In this document: piece after piece, positions 56,515 through 64,000 of the stretch
Layout of the letters: every line of letters starts with the position of its first letter
Numbering within the stretch: position 1 is the stretch's first letter
From: Prostheceraeus crozeri
Lineage: Eukaryota; Platyhelminthes; Polycladida; Euryleptidae
Assembly (NCBI GenBank): GCA_907163375.1
Contig: CAJQUW010001797.1
Location: forward strand, 124,001 to 188,000
Reading direction: 5' to 3'
Length of the DNA: 64,000 bases
Made by a program: the position numbers and the translations under genes
The notes under the pieces: model-generated
Told to the model about the DNA's origin: nothing
What the model saw: only the letters and a program-made list of their open reading frames with translations
Database searches by the model: none

Positions 56515-56851
56515 AAATGAAGTTCGGTGTAATACTTCCTTTCGACGGGCGTTCCTGTAAAGGGCGGCGGTGAAACCCGTAGCTATGTATACCGCAAGGG
56601 ACATTCGGCAATGGTCAATCTTGTTAAACCTCTCTGCGTCATGTTTGCAAGTGATTGCCTCTGTCTCAACGTAGTATGCATTCGCGTCAGGGCGACATTT
56701 AGCCAACTGTCGAAGGTTGCCTAAAACTTTCCATTGCATACGTTATGAGAACCATGAGTTCTACCTGTCTCTATCAATGAGACGAATTGATGAATGGAAT
56801 GAAATGGGAGGACACTCACGCGCCACACGCAACATAACACACTTCTCTCTT
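56515..56851. other. No confident gene
   Basis: A minus-strand frame opens at 56739 (MQWKVLGNLRQLAKCRPDAN) and then runs antisense through R3; its first 73 codons look protein-like, but no promoter was seen, so it is not called. Confidence 0.3.
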
Positions 56852-57260
56852 CCGTAGTCTAACAAGCTCTTTACACATGGATCGCAGTCGATTGCTATCC
56901 CTGTATCAGAAGTGTAAGCTATCTTAATTTATTTGACACTATTTCATCTACCATCATCGTCCATATGAAATGTTTTAAGATTTACAAGTTAGACTAAGCG
57001 TGCTACTATTTCCAAATGAAAAAGTATACATGGTTAAATCATCCACTTAAGCCCATCCGTAGTCTAACAAGCTCTTTACACATGGATCGCAGTCGATTGC
57101 TATCCCTGTATCAGAAGTGTAAGCTATCTTAATTTATTTGACACTATTTCATCTACCATCATCGTCCATATGAAATGTTTTAAGATTTACAAGTTAGACT
57201 AAGCGTGCTACTATTTCCAAATGAAAAAGTATACATGGTTAAATTATTCACTAAAGCCCC
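56852..57260 (+). repeat. 205-bp tandem duplication
   Basis: CCGTAGTCTAACAAGCTCTT starts copies at 56852 and 57057 that are almost identical over 200 bp. Each contains GCAGTCGATTGCTATCCCTG, a word also found at 55,993, between R2 and the 84-residue gene. Confidence 0.95.
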
Positions 57261-57309
57261 ATTCAAGTAAGTCAGTATGAAAGCAAAGATAATACGAAAT
57301 AAAAATTTA

Positions 57310-57747
57310 TTATGGCATGTATTTCAAAAGGTCTTCATCGTCAATATCGTCCCAGAGTCTGGCTTCACATAGATCACAAAAACAGTTGAGCTGCTTTAAA
57401 CGTTCTTCTGCAGCGTCCCTCACTTTCTCAATGTACGCCCACTCCGCCACGGTTCGCGGTTGGGAGTTAGGGGTGTACCACTCCCATATTTGATGCAAGT
57501 GCGACTTGCTGGTCATCTCCATCACCCCTTCGGCATCATATTGTAAATATTTCCACCGTATGCCTGTTAGGTCGGGCAACTCCTCTTCATCCTCCTCCGA
57601 TAATGATAACTTTCGTATATTGTCGAGATTGTATGTCTTCTCCACCTTCACCTTTCTTGGTGCATTTGGTGTAACGAGCACCTTTGCTGATGTACATGGA
57701 GAGGAGAACTCCAATGCGGTATTTGGTGTTGTTGGAGGACTTGTCAT
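57310..57747 (-). CDS. Protein of 145 residues, unknown
   Basis: Starts MTSPPTTPNTALEFSSPCTS (proline/threonine rich), then a basic RKVKVEKTYNLDNIRKLSL, an acidic SEEDEEELPDLTG patch and a tryptophan-bearing middle (IWEWYTPNS). It ends with a C-x-C-x2-C group (NCFCDLCEARLWDD) and an acidic tail. No known domain. Transcribed away from the polymerase promoter at 57861. An AATAAA on the minus strand overlaps the stop codon region (about 57,305-57,312), a compact poly(A) arrangement as in DNA viruses. Confidence 0.6.
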   Translation of the reverse strand: MTSPPTTPNTALEFSSPCTSAKVLVTPNAPRKVKVEKTYNLDNIRKLSLSEEDEEELPDLTGIRWKYLQYDAEGVMEMTSKSHLHQIWEWYTPNSQPRTVAEWAYIEKVRDAAEERLKQLNCFCDLCEARLWDDIDDEDLLKYMP

Positions 57748-57860
57748 GTTGTCTTTGAAATGCTGACTTTGAATAATGATAACTTTAACATTTTTCTAAT
57801 TCTTAAGTATACACAAGCAGCCAATCAGAATGAACATCCAATGAATGAAGAGAATGAAAG

Positions 57861-57867
57861 TATATAA
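57861..57867 (+). promoter_or_regulatory. TATA box of the DNA polymerase gene
   Basis: TATATAA, followed 18 bp later by TCATTTCACTC, like the start region of the small genes. A GTAAGTT donor (58053) and a TTTCTCTTTCAG acceptor (ending 58241) suggest a leader intron, which makes the exact start codon of the polymerase uncertain. Confidence 0.55.
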
Positions 57868-58207
57868 GCAAAGTGACATTCGTGTCATTTCACTCTGTCT
57901 TTGAGACGTATAAGTGAAGTGTTCTCTAGCAAATTCTATATTTGAGGCGTACAAGTGAACTGCTCTCTCGTGAATTCCAAATTTGAGACGTATTATTTGA
58001 GTGAAGTCTCTATCTTGTTGAAGTATCAACCTTAAACTTGATTTCGTTGAAATGGTAAGTTGAAAATTTCTTCACTCATCTCCGTCAAACGTGTGGTTAA
58101 TAGCATCTTCCTCAATTTCAGCCATCAACTTCATCACCAACGCCCTCCCTTCTCGAGGAAAGTTTAGAGTCGTTGAGTCAAAGTAGGTTGTAACAATACA
58201 CTGAGAC

Positions 58208-61200
58208 TTGAACAGAGATGATAGAATGATTTCTCTTTCAGGTGATGTGAGTTCCAGCTCAGGACTCTCGCGACAAGGCAACGAGTGGGAATGTGCCGAC
58301 TGCGGACATATGTTTACAAGGAAGCACAGTCTCCTTCGACACATCAAACAACGTGTGTGTCAACGCAAAGCGGCGTCAATCTCCGGAGGTGAAGTTGATT
58401 CTGACGATGACATCTCCTTTCCTTGCGATTTGTGCCCTCTTTCTTTTGATAGTCACTTTCAGCGATCTTCGCACAGACTTCAACACACGCATGCAAATGA
58501 TCACTACACCAACGGTACCTCTACCATCTCCCTCATTAATGTTTCACATAATAATTTAGTACGCGACTACTGCATGGAGCCCAATACTCAAATAGTAGAT
58601 TTTCCTGAGTGGCTCCTTCAAAATTCAAACATTATCGAAGCGCTCTTCAACAATTTAGATAATTTTAGAATGAAGGCGCTCATCTACCTTAAACTAAAAT
58701 ATATTAAGATAGATTTTCAAACGGGTCAAGTGACGGAGAGAATACAGTTTCATGTTCCTTCCTCTTCCGCAACCGAAGTTGTAGACTGCGAGTCTTGGCT
58801 AAATTTTCACATTCAATGTTTAAAATCAAATGTAGATAAATTCAATCAACGCGACAGCGCTCTCATTTTTGATGGTGTGGACTCAGCCATATTCAAAATT
58901 TCCCTATTAGAAAGTCATGCAGCTCGAGGCACATTTAAACTACCAAAAACGTTGTATAATAAGAAAGCTGTCATCAATGTCGATTGTAAATCACAGTGTT
59001 TCAAATATGCAGTCCTATCCATCCTTCACTATAATGATATCAACGCGAATCGAAATCATACCTATAGCTATAGACAGTGGGAGGATGAACTAGACTTTGA
59101 AGGTTGTGATAGTAACAACATGAAAATCAAAGATGTAGAAACGTTCGAAAAACATAATAAGATTAAAATTGTCGTTCACGTGTGGGAGAAGGGGTTGAAG
59201 GGTGCCCGCTATAATTCACGTTCAACTTGTTATGAACGTGTAGTCAACCTCTTATTAGTAAAACAAGATGATAGCGAGGAATGGCACTACTGTGGTATTC
59301 CCAAAATCTCTCGCTTGTACACTCACTTGGGGCACTCTAAAAGAGGTGAACATTTTGTATGCGACCGCTGCATCCGCTCCTTTTGGAGTAAAGATAAATT
59401 TGAAACTCACTATGAATGGTGCAAGCGAGGTAAATTACAAATGGAACGCATGCCCAAAGATAAAATATTTTCACATAGGGATAATGGTGACGAATTAAGT
59501 CCCCTGCGTGTCATTTACGCAGACATAGAATGCTACATTGATGATATCATCCACAAGCCAGCAGCCATATCCTGCTATGAAGTATGGCATGACCACTTTA
59601 GGAATAGACAAAACAAAATGCATACTTGGCAAGGTGAAGATTGCATTTCAAAATTTCTAGAATTTCTCGATAAAGCTGCTAAATTTCAACAATCATATGA
59701 TTCCCAATTGCAGCGTAAGTCACTACATATGTCAGATGAAGACAAACAAAAATTTGAAAGTTGCACATCCTGTCCTAAATGTCATAAAACGTTTGATGAC
59801 GATAAAATTAAGAAAGTGCGTGATCATGATCACATCACTGGTAAATTTAGAAACGCACTCTGCTCCAAATGTAACTTTTCACTTAGGTTGAGACGTCGTG
59901 TACTACCCGTCATTTTTCATAACTTTAAGGGCTATGACAGTCATATGCTCATAAAAGGAGGGTTGAGCCAGATGAAATCGTGGCAGTTTAATGTAATAGC
60001 ACAAACGAGAGAAAAATTCATGGCAATGACAGCAAAAGTACCAGTAGATAAAACTAAAGAAAATAAGACAGTCTTCTTCGAAATAAAATTTTTAGATTCA
60101 TTTCAATTCATGTCAGCGTCACTAGCTTCTCTCGTTCGTAATCTCAAGTTTCTTCCCCATAGTCAAACTTTGAAGAAACACTATCCAAACTTAACGGATG
60201 AAATAATCACTCGCAAAGGAGTCTTTCCTTATGCGTATTTTAGCTCAATGTCTAAACTAAATGAAACAACCCTTCCTTCCATTGACAAATTCAAAAACGA
60301 TTTGACGGGTGAAGATTGTCCAGTAGAGGACTATGAACATGCTCAAGAGGCATGGTTAAAATTTGATTGTAAAACGTTTGGCGATTATATGATCGCTTAC
60401 TTAGAATTAGATGTCATTTTGCTGGCTGATGTCTTTCAGGAATTTCGACGAGTGGCATTAGAAGAAGACAAATTAGATCCTGTCCACTTTGTCAGTCTAC
60501 CAGCCATGTCCTTTAAATCAGCCTTTAAAATGACTGGTGAGACCATTCATCTCTTACAAGACCCGGAGATGTATAATATATTTGAGCGCGGAATACGCGG
60601 TGGTCTCACATTTGTAAATAAACATCATATAAAATCTGAAACAGTAGGTGATGATCATATCCACCTAAAGTACTATGACCAAAATAATTTATATGGCAGT
60701 TCACTGTCTAAACCACTACCTCATTCCGAGTTTAGTTGGTTAAATCAAGATGAGCTTGAGTATTACTCCAACCCTTCAAACATACTGAAGATTCCAGATG
60801 AAGGTGATTGGGGATATTATTTTGAAGTGGATTTGATTTATCCAAATAGCATTAAAAATAAAACTGCTGATTTCCCACTCGCACCTGAATCTGGCGAAGT
60901 GACTGAAGATATGTTTTCACCATTCATGTCACAATTTCATAATAACTTAACAGAGTGTGGACAGCCAAGGTACAAACCATGCCGCAAACTTTTACTCACC
61001 CAATATGATAAGAAAAATTATCTCGTACACTTCTGCATATTAAAATTCTATTTAGAAATGGGCATGCTTCTAAAGTCAGTTCACCGCATTATCAAATTTA
61101 GACAGAAAGCCTTCCTCAAACCCTACATAGATAGTAACAGTCAAAAACGTGCACTAGCCCAAAATAATTTTGAAAAGGATTTTTATAAATATAAGAATAA

Positions 61201-62026
61201 CAGTCTATTCGGAAAGACCATGGAGGATGTTAGAAAACGCATAAACTACAAACTAGTCACTGATGAACAAAAATATCACAAATTGACCTCATCACCTCTT
61301 TTCATTGATAGAGACATCATCGATGAGGATCTTGTAGGTGTTAAAATGATTAAATCAGAAGTTGAGTTGTGCAAACCCATCTATATTGGGCAAGCCGTTT
61401 TAGATTATTCCAAGCTTGAAATGTATCAACTCTTCTACAAAATATTAAAACCATGCCCTCTCGTAAAAGAGGTTCGCTTGCTGGGTGGTGATACAGATAG
61501 TTTCTTTTTAGGAATTACCACTCAAAAAGATTTAAATTTTAATGAAGTAGGCAAGTCATTAGAAAAATATTTCGACACATCTAACTACAATCCCACTCAT
61601 CCACTCTATTCCATACAGAATAAAGCCAAACTTGGTTGTTTTAAGGATGAAACAGCAGGAAAGGAAATAGATGAAATGATTCTCCTCCGTCCTAAAATGT
61701 ATTCCATGAAACTAAAAGAATGTGCAGATAGTATTAAGCGTGCTAAAGGTATATCAAAATCCATTGTTCATAAAATGAAACATCGGTCCTATAAGAAGGC
61801 CTATAAAAATAAAACTATAACGTTTGTCAATATGACAATCTTAAAATCTCAAGTTCATACTGTGAAAACGTACACATTTAAGAAACGAGCACTTTCAGCA
61901 TGGGAGGATAAGAGGTGTTGGATAGGACATAACACATCTCTTCCACATGGACATCCTGACACAAACATACCTCCACCCAAAAGAATAAAACTCACGCTAC
62001 CACATTCAGGAGATGTATTGACATAA
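58208..62026 (+). CDS. Family B DNA polymerase with zinc fingers (Polinton-like)
   Basis: 1,272 codons, open throughout. Residues 29-51 (C29, C32, H45, C51) and 73-95 (C73, C76, H89, H93) form C2HC and C2H2 fingers; a conserved segment with QWEDELDFEGCD follows. Exonuclease: D439 and E441 in IYADIECYID (Exo I), N572 and D577 in FHNFKGYDSH (Exo II), Y731 and D735 in YLELDVILLAD (Exo III). Between Exo I and II lies a treble-clef, endonuclease VII-like insert (C519, C522, DHDHITGKF at 539-547, C552, C555). Polymerase: YYDQNNLYGSSL with D824 (motif A), KNNSLFGK at 996-1003 (motif B) and GGDTDSFF with D1095 and D1097 (motif C). Layout fits protein-primed PolB of Polinton-like elements, which copies the element. 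The first Met may shift if the leader is spliced. Confidence 0.9.
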   Translation: MNRDDRMISLSGDVSSSSGLSRQGNEWECADCGHMFTRKHSLLRHIKQRVCQRKAASISGGEVDSDDDISFPCDLCPLSFDSHFQRSSHRLQHTHANDHYTNGTSTISLINVSHNNLVRDYCMEPNTQIVDFPEWLLQNSNIIEALFNNLDNFRMKALIYLKLKYIKIDFQTGQVTERIQFHVPSSSATEVVDCESWLNFHIQCLKSNVDKFNQRDSALIFDGVDSAIFKISLLESHAARGTFKLPKTLYNKKAVINVDCKSQCFKYAVLSILHYNDINANRNHTYSYRQWEDELDFEGCDSNNMKIKDVETFEKHNKIKIVVHVWEKGLKGARYNSRSTCYERVVNLLLVKQDDSEEWHYCGIPKISRLYTHLGHSKRGEHFVCDRCIRSFWSKDKFETHYEWCKRGKLQMERMPKDKIFSHRDNGDELSPLRVIYADIECYIDDIIHKPAAISCYEVWHDHFRNRQNKMHTWQGEDCISKFLEFLDKAAKFQQSYDSQLQRKSLHMSDEDKQKFESCTSCPKCHKTFDDDKIKKVRDHDHITGKFRNALCSKCNFSLRLRRRVLPVIFHNFKGYDSHMLIKGGLSQMKSWQFNVIAQTREKFMAMTAKVPVDKTKENKTVFFEIKFLDSFQFMSASLASLVRNLKFLPHSQTLKKHYPNLTDEIITRKGVFPYAYFSSMSKLNETTLPSIDKFKNDLTGEDCPVEDYEHAQEAWLKFDCKTFGDYMIAYLELDVILLADVFQEFRRVALEEDKLDPVHFVSLPAMSFKSAFKMTGETIHLLQDPEMYNIFERGIRGGLTFVNKHHIKSETVGDDHIHLKYYDQNNLYGSSLSKPLPHSEFSWLNQDELEYYSNPSNILKIPDEGDWGYYFEVDLIYPNSIKNKTADFPLAPESGEVTEDMFSPFMSQFHNNLTECGQPRYKPCRKLLLTQYDKKNYLVHFCILKFYLEMGMLLKSVHRIIKFRQKAFLKPYIDSNSQKRALAQNNFEKDFYKYKNNSLFGKTMEDVRKRINYKLVTDEQKYHKLTSSPLFIDRDIIDEDLVGVKMIKSEVELCKPIYIGQAVLDYSKLEMYQLFYKILKPCPLVKEVRLLGGDTDSFFLGITTQKDLNFNEVGKSLEKYFDTSNYNPTHPLYSIQNKAKLGCFKDETAGKEIDEMILLRPKMYSMKLKECADSIKRAKGISKSIVHKMKHRSYKKAYKNKTITFVNMTILKSQVHTVKTYTFKKRALSAWEDKRCWIGHNTSLPHGHPDTNIPPPKRIKLTLPHSGDVLT

Positions 62027-62176
62027 TCAACTTTAACTCAGTATTTTGATGTTGCTTTTTGTAGATATACATGGTTGTTTTATGTATCGCATGAGATCGT
62101 TTCTTCCTTGTGAATATATGCCTACAGTCAGCCCATTCCCCCTATATCTGTGAAAAGACTTTTTCATATACATATT

Positions 62177-62190
62177 TTTATTTCAATAAA
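62177..62190. terminator. Bidirectional poly(A) signal
   Basis: TTTATTTCAATAAA serves both convergent genes: AATAAA on the plus strand (62185-62190) for the polymerase, and AATAAA on the minus strand (62182-62177) for the 516-residue gene, which ends 16 bp away. Confidence 0.7.
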
Positions 62191-62205
62191 CATATCACAA
62201 TGACT

Positions 62206-63756
62206 TCACTTTGTTTTCCGAAACACTAACGTTATGAGGGATTTAGTATCTTTCACGTGGATGCACTCTTGTAAACCATTGGTAATTTTGATAGCAATAG
62301 AGGGTATAGTTTGTTTGATGACGGGATGATAGAAAATAGATTCAAACATCTTCTCGACTATTCCATATGAAGCGTCTTTATCATGAATGAAATCGCGTAA
62401 AATGTATTCTTTTTTCTCGCCAACAGAAATAGGTAAAATCAAATCACTTTGAATGTAAAGGTGCTGTTCATGTTTATCAAGTGTCATTGGTGTTTCTATA
62501 CCAATCGTATGCGCAGCAGCAAACACTGTTTGTAGCATTGAAAAACCAAAGAGTTTTTTCAAATTTTTACTCAATTGACATTGAATGTCATCACCCAGTC
62601 TCAGAACAACGCGTTGATTTTCAATTGAAAACGAAATGTGGTGTGTCTTTACATCATATTTACTTTTCATCACATGCTTCAACTTCTGTTGTATATAAGG
62701 ATTTACTACATGAATGAAGCTTTCAACTGTATGATATAGACGCGGCATTATATTGATAGCAACTTTAGATTCTTCATAAGACTGGTAAATTTTCTTGATG
62801 CGATCGCCATAGATGTCCACCCACCATTCATCATTAACTGAATCAGCTTTAGTGTGATATTCATGAGAAGCATACACCACACCGCTTCCAATAATAGGCG
62901 TATAATGTCTTACAAAATGACGCAAGGTTGGAGAGAAATAAACTGTAAGTTTGTCATTATATTTCTGAATAACCAACTTATTTTTGTCCGCCATAATTTT
63001 CTCTCCATACTTCTTACCCACAGTCTCATTCCATCGTTTTACTAACTCAATAAGTGATAAAGGTTGAACACCACGCTTTTTCAAAATGATGCGTTCTTCA
63101 CATTCTACAACATCTTCATCAAATATTTTAAATCTATAATGAAATTTGTTGATTCGATTTGAATAAACTTTTCTAACATTTGCAGTAGCAATTGACATTA
63201 GATGTAGTCCATGACCAAAACCGAGATGTGGATAGAATTCATTATCCAACCTCAGTGTAAGACCTTTAGTAAAAGAATGAAAGCGGAGGAACTGTCTCCC
63301 ACTCCAATGATAGATAGTAAACTCATAAGCTTTCTGATTTTTATTCTTCATGATGGAAGTATTACCACTGTTGAATGCCTTAATAATTTTCTCATTCCCA
63401 AATGGCTCATAAGAATCTGATTTTATCTGAATCCATTCATAGTTCCACTTTCCATCTGACGTTAAATTGTATGGGAACTGAAATGCATTATTCATCGTTA
63501 TTCCATCATGGGTGCGAGGAGTCAATATCATTTCTTCCAAATCATTCACATTCTGAATATTGCTATCATAGCAAATACTAGAAACGCCAACCTCCCATTC
63601 ACCTTCTAAATGCAGTGGCCGATTTAATTCTACTCGATAGTCTGATGGTTTATTTTTGGGAAATTTATTCATAGAAGCATTACTGGGCAAGTAGATTAGA
63701 AACGAGTCCTTATTTTCACTTTCCATATTATTCACATTGGAAAAATATATTAGCAT
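62206..63756 (-). CDS. Polinton-associated protein (516 residues), probable structural role
   Basis: The first frame methionine is at 63756, but the one at 63726 (MESENKDSFLIYLPSNASMN) fits better, since relatives begin shortly before an LPSNASM...FPKN...YRVEL...GEWEVGVSSI block that is the family signature. It is then a long mixed alpha/beta protein with no membrane segment or signal peptide; repeated motifs include KLTVYFSPTLRHF and an LGDDIQCQLSKNLKKLFGF block. Such proteins are commonly found next to family B polymerases in invertebrate genomes. The role is not established, but a virion or assembly part is a reasonable guess. Transcription converges on the polymerase. Confidence 0.7.
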   Translation of the reverse strand: MLIYFSNVNNMESENKDSFLIYLPSNASMNKFPKNKPSDYRVELNRPLHLEGEWEVGVSSICYDSNIQNVNDLEEMILTPRTHDGITMNNAFQFPYNLTSDGKWNYEWIQIKSDSYEPFGNEKIIKAFNSGNTSIMKNKNQKAYEFTIYHWSGRQFLRFHSFTKGLTLRLDNEFYPHLGFGHGLHLMSIATANVRKVYSNRINKFHYRFKIFDEDVVECEERIILKKRGVQPLSLIELVKRWNETVGKKYGEKIMADKNKLVIQKYNDKLTVYFSPTLRHFVRHYTPIIGSGVVYASHEYHTKADSVNDEWWVDIYGDRIKKIYQSYEESKVAINIMPRLYHTVESFIHVVNPYIQQKLKHVMKSKYDVKTHHISFSIENQRVVLRLGDDIQCQLSKNLKKLFGFSMLQTVFAAAHTIGIETPMTLDKHEQHLYIQSDLILPISVGEKKEYILRDFIHDKDASYGIVEKMFESIFYHPVIKQTIPSIAIKITNGLQECIHVKDTKSLITLVFRKTK

Positions 63757-63765
63757 ACGTTTGCA

Positions 63766-64000
63766 TTAACTCTTCATTCGGAAATGGAGTGTGATACTTG
63801 TCACAGCATCTTTATGAAAAGGAATCAACGCACCAGCATCGTCATAAATGGCAATATCAATTTGTGGGATGTAGTTTGATTTCAGCTTTGTATAATGCAC
63901 TTTCTTGAAAGTATGCTCAGATAAAATACTGCAGCTTTTTGGCTGGTATGGTATCATTGCTAGCAATGGAGCTTCAACATCTCCCACACGTACATCTTCA
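63766..64000 (-). CDS. C-terminal end of an F54H12.2-like protein, cut by the window
   Basis: The frame is open to the right edge of the window; its apparent start at 63987 is a GTG inside the protein. About 78 residues are seen, ending PQIDIAIYDDAGALIPFHKD and SITLHFRMKS. An I.D..G.LIPF...V...LHFR end is typical of proteins annotated as F54H12.2-like, a recurrent component of Polinton-like elements. The gene lies 40-10 bp upstream of the 516-residue gene on the same strand, probably in one transcription block. Function unproven; perhaps a capsid-type protein. Confidence 0.55.
   Translation of the reverse strand, partial: EDVRVGDVEAPLLAMIPYQPKSCSILSEHTFKKVHYTKLKSNYIPQIDIAIYDDAGALIPFHKDAVTSITLHFRMKS

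Larger units (their letters stand above)
51540..64000. mobile_element. Polinton-like (Maverick/adintovirus-like) element, cut by window edge
   Basis: Parts from left to right: C-tract repeats and a ~297-bp tandem array (51540-53310); a block of unrecognised genes with TATA boxes and cassette repeats (53496-57750); a zinc-finger family B DNA polymerase on the plus strand; and, convergent to it, two minus-strand genes of the kind found beside such polymerases. Compact layout, very short spacers and a shared poly(A) region support a virus-like unit rather than host genes. The two large genes are open and look whole, suggesting a young copy. The true left border is not proven and the right border, integrase, ATPase and capsid genes, if any, lie outside. 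Family placement rests on the polymerase and its neighbours. Confidence 0.65.

Noticed and set aside
55738-56739. Two minus-strand frames sharing an FNLMIVFASPKTAQGKPRG segment, as if a protein domain were duplicated
   Set aside because: The shared part is simply the antisense of repeats R2 and R3; R1 does not keep it open, so it is better explained as non-coding repeat.

Overview
The window reads as repeat-rich, AT-rich nuclear DNA of an invertebrate animal. Evidence: GT-AG introns, TATA boxes, poly(A) signals, at least ten transposon families of animal type (CR1/L2-like LINE, Penelope-like elements with GIY-YIG nuclease, Tc1, hAT, piggyBac, tRNA-derived SINEs, MITEs), a secreted C-type lectin and a Golgi-type carbohydrate sulfotransferase. 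The frequent TAGGCCTA-like words and the lectin style suggest a marine deuterostome (echinoderm or hemichordate), but this is inference only.

Left two thirds (1-50,800) are mostly transposon sediment. At 1.7-3.4 kb a LINE tail is split by a TTAA-flanked, piggyBac-like non-autonomous element. At 7.7-9.6 kb lies a 5'-truncated Penelope-like element (PLE) joined head-on to an inverted copy of its own 3' end; a more decayed PLE is at 12.5-13.2 kb. Tc1-like remains are at 10.0-10.5 kb (with an intron-like gap) and 19.7-21.0 kb (whole ends, deleted core). One MITE family has at least five copies (5.3, 11.8, 17.2, 26.5, 33.9 kb). A hAT family has three copies (23.3, 24.7, 50.1 kb), one with a hAT dimerisation domain, one with a BED-like finger and one with a perfect 8-bp target duplication. 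A nearly full LINE with decayed ORF1, endonuclease and RT fills 29.3-33.2 kb. At 43.3-47.6 kb a piggyBac transposase gene is split by a 2.7-kb PLE whose target-site duplication can be read in the coding sequence.

Host genes are few: a single-exon secreted PAN plus C-type-lectin protein at 36.5-37.3 kb, with its own TATA box, a duplicated upstream region and a stop just before the expected last cysteine; and a frameshifted carbohydrate sulfotransferase exon at 47.6-48.3 kb next to the piggyBac.

The right end (about 51.5 kb to the window edge) is different: compact genes, TATA boxes, short intergenic spaces and convergent transcription. It looks like part of a Polinton-like (Maverick/adintovirus-like) element. 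It holds a 1,272-residue family B DNA polymerase with zinc fingers, a 516-residue protein of the type often found beside such polymerases, the C-terminal end of a third gene at the edge, and a left block of unrecognised genes. These include a zinc-finger/coiled-coil protein and three small proteins. Three ~146-bp nearly identical repeats follow the left-block genes, two of them exactly 9-10 bp after a stop codon, like modular gene cassettes. Left of these is a ~297-bp four-unit tandem array ending in an inverted partial unit. The polymerase and its neighbour are open throughout, so the element looks young or recently active; its far end is outside the window.
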